DNA from: Oscillospiraceae bacterium | Lineage (GTDB): Bacteria > Bacillota > Clostridia > Oscillospirales > Ruminococcaceae | DNA length: 64,000 nucleotides | Reading direction: 5' to 3' | NCBI GenBank assembly: GCA_004555865.1 | Contig: SFJO01000006.1 | Span: forward strand, 1 to 64,000 | Part shown: one piece after another, positions 1 through 8,638 of the stretch | Position numbering within the stretch: position 1 is the first letter of the stretch | Layout: each line of letters opens with the position of its first letter | The notes under the pieces: generated by a model | What the model saw: only the letters and a program-made list of their open reading frames with translations | Databases searched by the model: none | What the model was told of the DNA's origin: nothing | Position numbers and translations under genes: made by a program

Positions 1-60
1 TTAAAAGGTTCCGTTCAAGCTTCGATATTGTTCAATTTTCAAGGTCCTGTCTGCTCTCTC
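1..60 (-). promoter_or_regulatory. putative rRNA operon leader segment
   Basis: Read on the minus strand this stretch contains ACCTTGAAAATTGAACAA, which resembles the CCTTGAAAACTGAACAA-type sequence found in leaders and spacers of Firmicutes rRNA operons. It lies directly downstream of three tandem minus-strand promoters, so a 16S rRNA gene is expected just left of the window. The rRNA itself is not present; the identification is inference from this short element and the promoter array. Confidence 0.5.
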
Positions 61-74
61 GAAGCAGCTTATTT

Positions 75-103
75 ATTATATCAGGCAAGTGCAAGTTTGT
101 CAA
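75..103 (-). promoter_or_regulatory. sigma-A promoter, proximal of three
   Basis: On the minus strand TTGACA (98-103) is separated by 17 bases from TATAAT (75-80), a perfect consensus promoter. It is the closest of three promoters pointing off the left edge, an arrangement typical of strongly expressed rRNA operons. Confidence 0.85.
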
Positions 104-166
104 GCACTTTTTTGATTTTTCTTTAAGCCGCTCGGTTGAGCCGCTGTCGTTCGTGACAGCCTTGAT

Positions 167-195
167 ATATTACCATGGTTTGGAGTGATTGTCAA
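167..195 (-). promoter_or_regulatory. sigma-A promoter, middle of three
   Basis: On the minus strand TTGACA (190-195) is followed after 17 bases by TAATAT (167-172). It lies about 90 bases upstream of the proximal promoter and points the same way. Confidence 0.75.
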
Positions 196-300
196 CACTT
201 TTCTTTCATTTTTTGAGAATTCGCGGCAGAGATTGGGTTTCATGTGCTTTGCCTTCTGTCCAGTTCGTCTCTTCACTCGCGTCTTATATAAGTATTATAC

Positions 301-330
301 ATTATATATAGAAAAGATCGCACGTGACAA
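301..330 (-). promoter_or_regulatory. sigma-A promoter, distal of three
   Basis: On the minus strand TTGTCA (325-330) is followed after 18 bases by TATAAT (301-306). Its flank is AT-rich. It is the weakest match of the three tandem promoters. Confidence 0.5.
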
Positions 331-387
331 AGCAAGTCGAACAAAGCAACTCGGCCTCCGTTTCCGGCTGCAACCATGAGATGCCAC

Positions 388-411
388 CTTCCCCTCAAGG
401 GGAAGGCTTTG
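388..411. repeat. REP-like palindromic repeat, copy 1
   Basis: A 24-base unit containing the palindrome CTTCCCCTCAAGGGGAAG followed by GCTTTG. The same unit recurs at 17559-17582 with one base difference. Both copies sit in intergenic DNA beside a transcription terminator. Short GC-rich palindromes dispersed between genes are usually REP-like elements. The stretch 112-450 holds no convincing gene. Confidence 0.55.
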
Positions 412-450
412 CACCTGTTTAATTTTTCCAGCACCGCAGTCTAAAGCCAC

Positions 451-495
451 AAAAAAGCAGAAAGACGACTTTCTCAAGCCGCCCCTCTGCTTTTT
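451..495 (-). terminator. terminator of the glg operon
   Basis: A 10-base-pair stem (486-495 with 452-461) ends on the minus strand in TCTGCTTTTTT. It lies about 40 bases past the glgA stop codon and is a good intrinsic terminator for the glycogen operon. Confidence 0.75.
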
Positions 496-536
496 ATTGC
501 TTATTTTACTTACCTGTTCCTGCGCACGTTAAGCGT

Positions 537-1952
537 TTACCACAGGTTCACGACCTGTTCGTACATCTGCGCATAACTCTTGGCCGAAACGTCCCAGCTG
601 AAGTCGCAGGACATTGCCCGTTTCACCAGGGTCATCCAGCCTTCTTGCCAGTAGCCTTCTTTGGCACGCCAGCAGGCCTGGTACAAATCATGGGCGCTGT
701 AATTGGCAAACGTAAAGCCGTTGCCCTGGCCGTCGCCGGAATCCTTAATGGAATCCTTCAGGCCGCCGGTTTCACGTACCACCGGAACTGCGCCGTAACG
801 GCAGGCCACCATCTGAGACAAGCCGCAAGGCTCGCTCTTAGAAGGCATCAGGAAAATATCCGAACCTGCATAAATCTGCTGAGCCAACGTGGCGTTGAAG
901 CCAATGTACACACCCACGCGGCCGGGATGTCGATAGGCCAGATCGTTAAAGAACGCCTCATAGCCATGTTCGCCGCTACCCAGAATGACCAACTGGATGC
1001 CCTGTTGCAGCAGCCCTTCGGCCACGCTGCGCACCAGATCCAGGCCCTTATGGCCAACCAAACGGGTCACCATACCCATAACGGGGCTGCCGTCCTGATC
1101 CATGCCGAATTGCTCCAGCATGGCCTTTTTGCAGATTGGCTTGCCGTCCTGCACGGTGTTCACATCGTAGTTTGCCGCCAGAGCAGGGTCCGTGGCGGGA
1201 TCGTTCACGACCATATCAATGCCGTTCAGAATGCCGCACAGCTTATACTGCTTCTGGCGCAGCAGCCCATCCAAGCCGTGGCTGAACCACGGGTCCAGAA
1301 TTTCCTGTGCATAGGTGGGGCTGACGGTGCTGATTTTGTCCGCCGTCTCAATGGCGCCCTTCATAAAGTTGGCGCAGCCGTCGTATTCCAAGATGTGGGC
1401 ATCCCGGTTTCCAATGCCACAGGTGTCCTCCAAAATATCCAGGCCGTACTTGCCCTGATACTGAATGTTGTGAATGGTAAACACCGTCTTAATGCGGCTG
1501 AACTTATCCAAATGCCGATAATACAGGTTCAGATACACCGATGTCAAAGCCGTCTGCCAGTCGTTGCAATTGATGACATCGGGCACAAAATCGGTATAGA
1601 ACAGCATCTCCAGGCAGGCGCGGCTGAAGAACGCAAAGCGCTCGCCGTCATCGTAGAAGCCATACAGGCCGCTACGCTTGAAATAATATTCATTGTCCAG
1701 GAAATAGAAGGTCACGCCATCCCGCACCGCAGTAAACAGGCCGCAGTACTGGCTACGCCAGCCCACCGGAACGCTGAAGTTGGTCACATAGTTCAGCTCA
1801 TTCCGGAATTTCAAATCGCCGTACAAAGGCAGGACCACGCGGCAATCCACGCCGTCTTTCACCAGGGCTTTGGGCAGAGCACCCGCCACATCGCCCAGAC
1901 CGCCGGACTTGGCAAAGGGAGTCGCTTCGCTGGCACAAAACAAGACATTCAT
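537..1952 (-). CDS. glgA: glycogen synthase
   Basis: GT5 glycogen synthase, which transfers glucose from ADP-glucose to the non-reducing end of growing alpha-1,4-glucan in the cytoplasm. The 471-residue length is normal for bacterial GlgA. The ADP-glucose-binding motif KSGGLGDV is at residues 15-22, and the C-terminal half has the retaining GT-B signature around SKSEPCGLSQ. The start is set by an AGGAGG ribosome binding site a few bases upstream of the ATG. It is the last gene of the minus-strand operon glgB-glgC-glgD-glgA and is followed by a terminator. A 100-base spacer with a hairpin (1979-2011) separates it from glgD, which could adjust its expression relative to the upstream genes. Confidence 0.96.
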   Translation of the reverse strand: MNVLFCASEATPFAKSGGLGDVAGALPKALVKDGVDCRVVLPLYGDLKFRNELNYVTNFSVPVGWRSQYCGLFTAVRDGVTFYFLDNEYYFKRSGLYGFYDDGERFAFFSRACLEMLFYTDFVPDVINCNDWQTALTSVYLNLYYRHLDKFSRIKTVFTIHNIQYQGKYGLDILEDTCGIGNRDAHILEYDGCANFMKGAIETADKISTVSPTYAQEILDPWFSHGLDGLLRQKQYKLCGILNGIDMVVNDPATDPALAANYDVNTVQDGKPICKKAMLEQFGMDQDGSPVMGMVTRLVGHKGLDLVRSVAEGLLQQGIQLVILGSGEHGYEAFFNDLAYRHPGRVGVYIGFNATLAQQIYAGSDIFLMPSKSEPCGLSQMVACRYGAVPVVRETGGLKDSIKDSGDGQGNGFTFANYSAHDLYQACWRAKEGYWQEGWMTLVKRAMSCDFSWDVSAKSYAQMYEQVVNLW

Positions 1953-1978
1953 ACAAATGTCCTCCTTTCCTAAAAAGA

Positions 1979-2011
1979 AGCGGGACAGGAGCGGGAAGCT
2001 CCCATCCCGCT
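1979..2011 (-). other. intercistronic hairpin between glgD and glgA
   Basis: An inverted repeat with AGCGGGA at one end and TCCCGCT at the other, plus inner complementarity, lies in the spacer between glgD and glgA. It has no adjoining T-run, so a processing or stability element is more likely than a terminator. Confidence 0.45.
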
Positions 2012-2052
2012 CGAAACAGGGCTGGCCGGGGAGATGGCCGCCCGCGTTCGGC

Positions 2053-3171
2053 TTAAACCGTATGGCCTTTCGCTACGTAGACCGGGAAGCTGTCCGTGCC
2101 GGAAAGCTTCTTGTCCGCAGTAATCTTCACGTTTTTGTCGGTAACAATGTACTCGATCTCAGCACCAGACTCCACAACCGTGCCCTGCATGAGCACACAG
2201 TGCTTCACTTTGGCGCCCTTCTTGATCTTGACGCCACGGAACAGAATGCTGTCCTCCACTTCGCCTTCGATGATGCAACCGTCCGCGACCATGCAGTCGC
2301 GCACATGGCTGTCCATGGCATAGCGGGTGGGGGCGTCGTCACGAATCTTGGTGTAGACCGGGCGGCAGAACAAAGCTGCAACGTTGTCCGGGTTCAGCAG
2401 CCGCATGCTCTCGTCAAAGTAACTCTTGCGGTCGCCGATGCGGGCCAGATAGCCAGTGTACGGAATGGCCTGTACATTCAGCAGGCTGAGATTACGGGCC
2501 AGAATGTCTCGCTCAAAGCTGTTCAGGTTCCGGGCACTGGCCTCCTTGATAAACTGAATCAAGGTCTTGCGCTCCATCACATAGATGTTCATGGAGATGT
2601 TCTGCACGCCGGGGCGGTCATCGTTGGTGAGCAGCTCGACCACGCGGCCGTTCTCCACCTTCATGGTGTGATTCCGCTCCTTGATGCATGCAGGAATGGG
2701 CGCGCGCTGATACACCATGGTCACGTCCGCGCCGGACTCCACATGGCGGGTGATCAGATCCTCAAAGTCGAAGTTGATGGCCAGGTTGGCATCGCTCATC
2801 ACCACATACTTCTCGCGCTGGTTCTCCAAAAAGCTCTCAATGCTGGCCAACGCCTCAATGCGGCCGTTGTAAATCTTCACATTGGCCTCTGCGTAAGGCG
2901 GAATGATGTTCAGGCCGCCATGCTTGCGGGCCAGATCCCACTCACGGCCGCTGCCCAGGTGATCCATCAGGGAATGGTAGTTTTTCTTTACGATGACCGA
3001 TACATTGTCGATGCCGCTGTTCACCATGCTGGACAGCACAAAGTCGATCATGCGGTAACGGCCTGCAAAAGGCACAGAGGCCATCGTGCGCTCCGTCACC
3101 ATTTCAGGCAGCAATTCATCATAACAATTGGGGAAAATAATGCCCAGGGCATTTGCGTTGGTGTTTACCAT
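2053..3171 (-). CDS. glgD: GlgD subunit of ADP-glucose pyrophosphorylase
   Basis: Non-catalytic or regulatory partner of GlgC in Firmicutes. The heteromer makes ADP-glucose, the donor for glycogen synthesis. The protein has 372 residues with an N-terminal nucleotidyltransferase fold (GRYRMIDFVLSSMVNSGID near residues 38-56) and a C-terminal left-handed beta-helix region. The strict GlgC P-loop near the N-terminus is replaced by a divergent NALGIIFPNC stretch, as is typical of GlgD. The ATG overlaps the end of glgC by 7 bases (ATGGTAA), indicating translational coupling and equimolar subunits. Confidence 0.95.
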   Translation of the reverse strand: MVNTNANALGIIFPNCYDELLPEMVTERTMASVPFAGRYRMIDFVLSSMVNSGIDNVSVIVKKNYHSLMDHLGSGREWDLARKHGGLNIIPPYAEANVKIYNGRIEALASIESFLENQREKYVVMSDANLAINFDFEDLITRHVESGADVTMVYQRAPIPACIKERNHTMKVENGRVVELLTNDDRPGVQNISMNIYVMERKTLIQFIKEASARNLNSFERDILARNLSLLNVQAIPYTGYLARIGDRKSYFDESMRLLNPDNVAALFCRPVYTKIRDDAPTRYAMDSHVRDCMVADGCIIEGEVEDSILFRGVKIKKGAKVKHCVLMQGTVVESGAEIEYIVTDKNVKITADKKLSGTDSFPVYVAKGHTV

Positions 3172-4379
3172 TGCTCCTCACCATCCTTCACGTCTTTCAC
3201 AACCATCGCCTTGGGGCCGACCTTTGCCTTGTAGCCGATCTCGATGCCTTCGCCGACCACCGCGACGCCCCACTTATCCTTGTCTTCCATATCCTCCGGG
3301 CGGCAGCCCACCTCGGCGCCGGAATGGATGGTGACATTCTCGGCAATAATGGAATACTTCACCGTTGCGCCGGACTCCACCACAACGCCGGGCATCAGGA
3401 TAGAATCCTCGATCACGGCGCCGGGGCCGACCGTAACGCCGGCAAACAGCACGCTCTGGCAGATCTCACCGTCCACCTTGCAGCCTTCGGTAATCATGGA
3501 GTTGTCCACCTTGGCGTTGGAGCCAATCTGATGACCGGGCATACCGGGGTTGCGGCTGTAGATCTTCCACTTGTCATCCCACACGTCCAGAGGCACGTTG
3601 GGGTTCAGCAGATCCATGTTGGCTTCCCACAGGCTGTCAATGGTGCCCACGTCTTTCCAGTAGCCCTCGAAGTGGTAAGCGCTCATCTTTTCGCCGGCGT
3701 TCAGCATATTGGGAATGATGTTCTTGCCGAAATCGTTCTCCGAGTTGGGGTCCGCTTCGTCGGCGCACAGATATTCCCGCAGCTTGCTCCAGGTAAAGAT
3801 ATAAATGCCCATCGAGGCCAGATTGGATTCGGGGTTCTTCGGCTTTTCCTGGAAGCGGGTGATGGTATCATCCTCGTCCGCCGTCATAATGCCGAAGCGG
3901 CTGGCCTCTTCCCACGGCACCGTCATCACGGCGATGGTGCAGGCTGCGCCCTTCTGCTTATGAAACTCCAGCATCTGGCTGTAATCCTGCTTATAAATGT
4001 GGTCACCGGAAAGGATCACCACATACTTCGGCTCATAGCGGTCGATGAAGTTGATGTTCTGATAAATGGCGTTGGCCGTGCCCTTATACCAGTCCGAGCC
4101 GGTGGCCTTCTGATAAGGGGGCAGCACATGCACGCCGCCGTACAGACGGTCCAGGTCCCAGGGCTGGCCGTTGCCGATGTATTCGTTCAGTACCAGCGGC
4201 TGGTACTGGGTCAAAATACCCACCGTGTCGATTCCCGAGTTCACGCAGTTGGAAAGCGGGAAATCAATGATACGATACTTTCCGCCAAACGGCACCGCCG
4301 GTTTGGCAAGCCGCTGGGTCAGCGCATAAAGCCGCGACCCCTGGCCGCCGGCCAGCAGCATTGCAATACATTCTTTCAT
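3165..4379 (-). CDS. glgC: glucose-1-phosphate adenylyltransferase
   Basis: Catalytic subunit of ADP-glucose pyrophosphorylase, converting glucose-1-phosphate and ATP to ADP-glucose and pyrophosphate; the committed step of glycogen synthesis. 404 residues. The N-terminal signature LLAGGQGSRLYALT and the substrate-loop sequence KPAVPFGGKYRIIDF are intact. A repeated hexapeptide beta-helix occupies the last third. It lies 78 bases after the glgB stop and overlaps glgD, so the two subunits are made together. Confidence 0.97.
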   Translation of the reverse strand: MKECIAMLLAGGQGSRLYALTQRLAKPAVPFGGKYRIIDFPLSNCVNSGIDTVGILTQYQPLVLNEYIGNGQPWDLDRLYGGVHVLPPYQKATGSDWYKGTANAIYQNINFIDRYEPKYVVILSGDHIYKQDYSQMLEFHKQKGAACTIAVMTVPWEEASRFGIMTADEDDTITRFQEKPKNPESNLASMGIYIFTWSKLREYLCADEADPNSENDFGKNIIPNMLNAGEKMSAYHFEGYWKDVGTIDSLWEANMDLLNPNVPLDVWDDKWKIYSRNPGMPGHQIGSNAKVDNSMITEGCKVDGEICQSVLFAGVTVGPGAVIEDSILMPGVVVESGATVKYSIIAENVTIHSGAEVGCRPEDMEDKDKWGVAVVGEGIEIGYKAKVGPKAMVVKDVKDGEEQW

Positions 4380-4457
4380 GATCGTTCTCCCCTTTTTCGG
4401 CGTCTTCCGGCGCCTGTGTGATGCTTTATTGGGCTGGCGCTGGGCCAGCGGTGTTGG

Positions 4458-6488
4458 TCAGGCTTTCTTTTTGGAAGGACTGGCCGCTTTCTTTTTCAAA
4501 GCTGCCGCGCCGCTCTTGGCCTTCTTTTCGGCCGCGGGCTTTTTCGCCGCAGACTTTTTCGTGGTTTTTGCGGCGGGCTTTTTTGCCGCCGGCTTGGGCT
4601 GAGGCACCTGGAAATACAGTGTGCTCAGCGGAGGCAGGGTCAGGGTAATGTGCTGGTCAAACCCATGCATCTCGCCCTTCTTCGAGCGGGCCGCCCGATT
4701 GTGGAAGCCGCTGCCGCCGAAGCGTGCCTCATCGCTGGAAAGGATCTCTTTATAGCTGCCGGAAACGGGTACACCCATTTCGTACCCTTCCCGCAGGACC
4801 GGGTTGAAGTTGCAGACCACCAGGATCATATTTCCTTTGACATCTCGCCGCAGGAAAGCAATCACCGACTGCTGATTGTCATCCGGTACGATCCACTGGA
4901 AGCCCTCCCAGCTGTAATCCACCTGCCAGAAGGCGGGCGTGTCCAGATAGAAATGGTTCAGCGCCCGCACATAGGCCTGCATCTGCTGGTGCTTTTCATA
5001 GCCCAGCAGCATCCAGTCCAGCGGCTTCGCCTCGCTCCACTCTGCAAACTGGGCAAACTCCTGCCCCATAAACAGCAGCTTCTTGCCGGGATGGGCCATC
5101 ATATAGCCATAGAAGGTTCGAAGGTTGTTAAACTTCGCATCATAATCGCCGGGCATTTTTCCAATCATACTGCCCTTGCCGTGCACCACTTCGTCGTGGC
5201 TGATGGGCAGCACAAAGTTTTCGCTGAACGCATAGAAGAAGCTGAAGGTCACCTTATTGTGGTTGCCTGCCCGGAACAGCGGATCGGTGCTCATGTAGCT
5301 GAGCATATCGTTCATCCAGCCCATGTTCCACTTGAAGTTGAAACCCAGGCCGCCGTCCGCTGCCGGCTTGGACACCATGGGCCAGGCCGTGGATTCCTCG
5401 GCGATCATCAGCTTGCCCGGGTAACGGCCCAGAATGGTGCTGTTCAGTTTTTTCAGGAACGCAATGGCTTCCAGATTTTCCTTTCCGCCGTTGTAGTTCT
5501 GTTCCCACTCGCCGTCCTTGCGGTTGTAATCCAGATACAGCATGGACGCCACCGCATCCACCCGCAGGCCGTCCACATGGTACTGCTCAATCCAGAACAG
5601 CGCGCTGGACACCAGGAAGCACTCCACCTCGGGCTTACCGTAGTTGAACACCATGGTGCCCCACTCTTTGTGCTCGCCCCGCCGGGGGTTCGGGTCTTCA
5701 TAGCAGGCTTCGCCGTCAAACATATACAGGCCGAAGCCGTCTTTCGGGAAGTGGGAAGGCACCCAGTCCATAATCACGCCCAAGCCAGCCTGATGGCATT
5801 GATCCACAAAGGCCATAAAGTCCTTGGGGGTACCGTAGCGGCTGGTGGGGGCAAAGTATCCGGTGGTCTGATAGCCCCAGCTTCCGTCAAACGGGTGTTC
5901 GGTGATGGGCAGCAGCTCCACATGGGTGTAGCCCATCTCCTTCAGATAGGGAATCAGCTCGGCCGCCACCTCGGTGTATGTATAGGGGTTGCCGTTCTCC
6001 TTCATCTTCCAGCTTCCCATATGCATCTCGTAGATGTTCATGGCCGTATTGATGGGATCAGCTTTTTTGTGTGCCCGCATCCATGCTTCATCGTTCCACT
6101 CGTAGCCTTCCAGCTGATAGACCTTGCTGCCGTTGGAGGGTCGCGTTTCCGTATGGAACGCATAGGGGTCGGCCTTGTACACCTGCCGGTCATCGGAAGT
6201 AATCACGCAGTACTTGTATACATCGTATTCCTTCAGGCCGGCAACAAATACCTCCCAAATGCCCTTTTCATCCACTTTCTCCATGGGGTGGCTGCCGGGC
6301 AGCCAGCTGTTGAAATCGCCCACCACGCTCACTGCGCGGGCATGCGGCGCCCACAGCCGGAACATCACACCCTCTTCACCTCCGCGCTTGAGCAGGTGTG
6401 CGCCGAAGAACTTCTGCGCCTCGAAGTTGTTCCCCTCAAAAAAGAGATAGATGGGATATCCCTCATCCGCCGTCTTTTTTCGTTCCAT
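4458..6488 (-). CDS. glgB: 1,4-alpha-glucan branching enzyme with Lys/Ala-rich tail
   Basis: GH13 glycogen branching enzyme that cuts alpha-1,4 chains and rejoins them as alpha-1,6 branches. The start chosen (MERKK, 676 residues) has GGAGGAAGGAG close upstream; an ATG seven codons earlier lacks such a site. An N-terminal CBM48 domain precedes the catalytic barrel. The catalytic Asp is D311 (GLRVDA) and the general acid is E364 (IAEEST), spaced as in E. coli GlgB; the PISHDEVVH motif is also present. Unusually, the last roughly 47 residues are almost only Lys, Ala and Pro (AAKKPAAK-type repeats), resembling histone H1-like or AlgP-type tails. It is first in the operon. Confidence 0.95.
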   Translation of the reverse strand: MERKKTADEGYPIYLFFEGNNFEAQKFFGAHLLKRGGEEGVMFRLWAPHARAVSVVGDFNSWLPGSHPMEKVDEKGIWEVFVAGLKEYDVYKYCVITSDDRQVYKADPYAFHTETRPSNGSKVYQLEGYEWNDEAWMRAHKKADPINTAMNIYEMHMGSWKMKENGNPYTYTEVAAELIPYLKEMGYTHVELLPITEHPFDGSWGYQTTGYFAPTSRYGTPKDFMAFVDQCHQAGLGVIMDWVPSHFPKDGFGLYMFDGEACYEDPNPRRGEHKEWGTMVFNYGKPEVECFLVSSALFWIEQYHVDGLRVDAVASMLYLDYNRKDGEWEQNYNGGKENLEAIAFLKKLNSTILGRYPGKLMIAEESTAWPMVSKPAADGGLGFNFKWNMGWMNDMLSYMSTDPLFRAGNHNKVTFSFFYAFSENFVLPISHDEVVHGKGSMIGKMPGDYDAKFNNLRTFYGYMMAHPGKKLLFMGQEFAQFAEWSEAKPLDWMLLGYEKHQQMQAYVRALNHFYLDTPAFWQVDYSWEGFQWIVPDDNQQSVIAFLRRDVKGNMILVVCNFNPVLREGYEMGVPVSGSYKEILSSDEARFGGSGFHNRAARSKKGEMHGFDQHITLTLPPLSTLYFQVPQPKPAAKKPAAKTTKKSAAKKPAAEKKAKSGAAALKKKAASPSKKKA

Positions 6489-6640
6489 GTTGTTCTCCTT
6501 CCTCCCCATGAAGGTCGTCCGGCAGGCCGCGGCATTTGCAGCGCATTTGCGGCCGTGCAGCGAGTGCCCCGCCGCTTAAAATGCCTGGTGTCAAGTGTTT
6601 TCTCCGCACTGTGCGGTGCTGCCCTGATTCTGTACTTTCT

Positions 6641-6669
6641 ATTTTATACATTTGGACTGTACTTTTCAA
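6641..6669 (-). promoter_or_regulatory. promoter of the glg operon
   Basis: On the minus strand TTGAAA (6664-6669) and TAAAAT (6641-6646) are 17 bases apart. Transcription would start about 150 bases before glgB. The leader between them is gene-free; the rest of the 6489-6840 gap is AT-rich with no further gene seen. Confidence 0.65.
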
Positions 6670-6840
6670 GGCTTTTCTGTCACAATCTGCTAAAAAAGGA
6701 TTTTTCCCTCATTTTGTTTTATGCAGTTTTTACAACGTTTTGACTTTTTTCTCGTCAATAACAAGAATTCTCTTTCAAATTCACTCTTAACAACGCACTT
6801 TTAGTGCAAATTCATGTGCCGCCGCGCCGTCTGTACACAG

Positions 6841-6885
6841 AAAAAGCCCCTCTGAACTGGCTGCTGTTTGCAGTCGTCCAGAGGG
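6841..6885 (-). terminator. terminator of the G5/3D gene
   Basis: CCCTCTG and CAGAGGG arms enclose a loop and are followed on the minus strand by GGCTTTTT. It lies about 50 bases past the stop codon of the 3D-domain gene. Confidence 0.75.
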
Positions 6886-6932
6886 ACTCTCTCATTTTTG
6901 TTTGATTGAATGTGCCGCCCGGGCCGCGATGG

Positions 6933-7973
6933 TCAGATCACATACACATTCACCTGCATGGAGCCTACGGCCGCAGCCTCATAATAGGTTTCCATAAACA
7001 GGTCCACCAGCACGCTGCCGTTCAGCATGGCGCCGCCGGTGTCGGTGGCAATGGCATATCCGTACACAAGCCGCCCGTCGGTGGAGGTGATGTACAGCTT
7101 GCTGCCGTAGGGGATCTGGTTCGGATTCACCGCAACGGTACCGTAATACAGGCCCAGGCCCGAGGCACCCCGCCCGCGGGAGGCTGTGTAGCCGGTGGCC
7201 CGGCCGGTGTAGACTGCCCGATAGCTGGACGGTACGCCGTTCACCAGCTCCGGCCCTTCCAGGCTGGAAACTGGTGCGCCCTTCTGATACGCCCGAATGA
7301 TGGTGTTGCGGGGGGCAACGGTCTGCACCACGCTCACCACCTGGCTGGACTCCACCTCGCCATCCACCACGCGCTGGCGGTGGGTGATCTCGTTGGTGCC
7401 CTCGCGGCCTTCCTGCATCACCTCGGTGCGGTTGCGGCTGCGGAAGAAGGAACTGGTGTACACATACTCGGTCTCATAGGGGATGCTCTCATACACCACG
7501 GTGTCCTGATATTCCACCCGGTGCACGGTAATCACATCGTCCTTCGCGACCTGTGTGTTCAAACTGGGTTCGGTGTAGTCATGCTCGCCCAGCACAATGC
7601 CGCATTGCCCAAGCACCTCTTCTACCGTGCCGCTGCAAAGGGTCAACTGCTGCTGCCCTCCGTCCACCTGCACATACACCGGGAAGGCCCGCTGCACATG
7701 CAGCACCTGCCGGCCGGATTGGTAAGAAGTGTAGTAAACGCGGTCGTGCTCACCCACGGTCACCCCCGCCAGCTTCAACAGCTGGGTGGGGTCCGTCTGC
7801 CAGGTGATCACGGAATGGCTGGAGCCTTCGGAGTCGGTAACGGACACTGTGTTCAGCACACCGGAAAGGAAATACACGGTGATGAACAACAGGCTTGCGG
7901 CCAGCACCCCGGCAAAAAACCGGTGCGGTATGGCCACCGCGCAGCGCCGCACCCGCTCTTGTAGTTGCGTCAT
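6933..7973 (-). CDS. YabE-like cell-wall protein with DUF348, G5 and 3D domains
   Basis: 346-residue exported or membrane-anchored protein. A single hydrophobic segment near residues 20-40 follows a short basic N-terminus. Then come a DUF348 ubiquitin-like repeat region, a G5 domain (the Tyr/Val-rich stretch ending in QTVAPRNTI), and a C-terminal 3D domain with the conserved Asp pattern ATDTGGAMLNGSVLVDLFM. 3D domains are found in lytic transglycosylase-like enzymes such as B. subtilis YabE and YocH, so a role in peptidoglycan cleavage is inferred. The start was placed at MTQLQERV because ATAGGAG precedes it; in-frame ATGs further upstream lack a site. It stands alone with its own terminator. 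Confidence 0.85.
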   Translation of the reverse strand: MTQLQERVRRCAVAIPHRFFAGVLAASLLFITVYFLSGVLNTVSVTDSEGSSHSVITWQTDPTQLLKLAGVTVGEHDRVYYTSYQSGRQVLHVQRAFPVYVQVDGGQQQLTLCSGTVEEVLGQCGIVLGEHDYTEPSLNTQVAKDDVITVHRVEYQDTVVYESIPYETEYVYTSSFFRSRNRTEVMQEGREGTNEITHRQRVVDGEVESSQVVSVVQTVAPRNTIIRAYQKGAPVSSLEGPELVNGVPSSYRAVYTGRATGYTASRGRGASGLGLYYGTVAVNPNQIPYGSKLYITSTDGRLVYGYAIATDTGGAMLNGSVLVDLFMETYYEAAAVGSMQVNVYVI

Positions 7974-8496
7974 AGCTGCTCCTATTCTCTTCATACAATG
8001 GGGCATAGGGCCGCCGGGTGTATGCCTGTTTGGGCATTCTTTGCCGGGGCCGTTCGGCGGCGCTTTGTATGGACGCGCCGCGCCCGCTCGGTCTCTGCCC
8101 TGCGGCAGATCGCTTTGCATTTTAGCAAATTCTTCGTGGATGCGTCAAATGATTGAAATCGTGCTGAAATTGAAAATTCGTTTGTTTCTTAATGTTTCAT
8201 AGAATTATACGCATGATTTCTCCGGTTTATTCCTGAAATTATAGTTTTTATTCTGATTTCTTTTATGAAGTCCTTATTTTTGTATTTTATTTTTTTATAT
8301 ATTTTTCATTTTGGCTTCCTTTTCTCGATTTTCCCGCAGCTTTTCAGCGTTGAAGCGAACATTCCATTTTTGCTCAGGGCGTCGTCAAAGTCCGCATTAC
8401 AGGTCTTTTTAACAAGTCTCAAATTCTGCACAATTGTTGTTTTTCCGGCCATTCTCCCGGTGTCTGCGCACGCCGGGTTTTATCTGCCGGTCCACA
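7974..8496. other. gene-free AT-rich leader region
   Basis: No supportable gene is seen on either strand. The stretch 8150-8460 is strikingly AT-rich for this genome. TATAAT-like hexamers occur on the minus strand at 8204-8209 and 8238-8243, but neither has a good -35 partner. It presumably carries the promoter of the G5/3D gene. Confidence 0.4.
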
Positions 8497-8497
8497 G

Positions 8498-8540
8498 CAA
8501 AAAACCTGCCTGCACCCCGCTGCGGGGTACAGGCAGGTTT
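8498..8540 (-). terminator. terminator of the gtr operon
   Basis: An 11-base-pair stem (AAACCTGCCTG / CAGGCAGGTTT), extended inside by CCCCGC/GCGGGG, is followed on the minus strand by a T-run. It lies about 100 bases past the gtrII-like stop codon. Confidence 0.8.
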
Positions 8541-8638
8541 CTGCCAAATTTTATTACTGTGTTCTTACCCCATCGGGCAAAGTTCACCGCAGATCGCCCC
8601 TGCGAAGCCACCGGGCAGGCCGCCGCCAAAACGCAGGG

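Noticed and set aside
185..477. Two short frames in the rRNA promoter region
   Set aside because: They overlap the tandem promoters and the repeat and lack ribosome binding sites.
645..1973. A 442-codon open frame on the plus strand opposite glgA
   Set aside because: It is His/Gln/Ala-rich with no recognisable motif and lies opposite a certain gene; such frames are common in GC-rich DNA.
4650..6743. A 697-codon open frame opposite glgB
   Set aside because: Antisense to a well-supported branching enzyme, His-rich, and no ribosome binding site or family signature.
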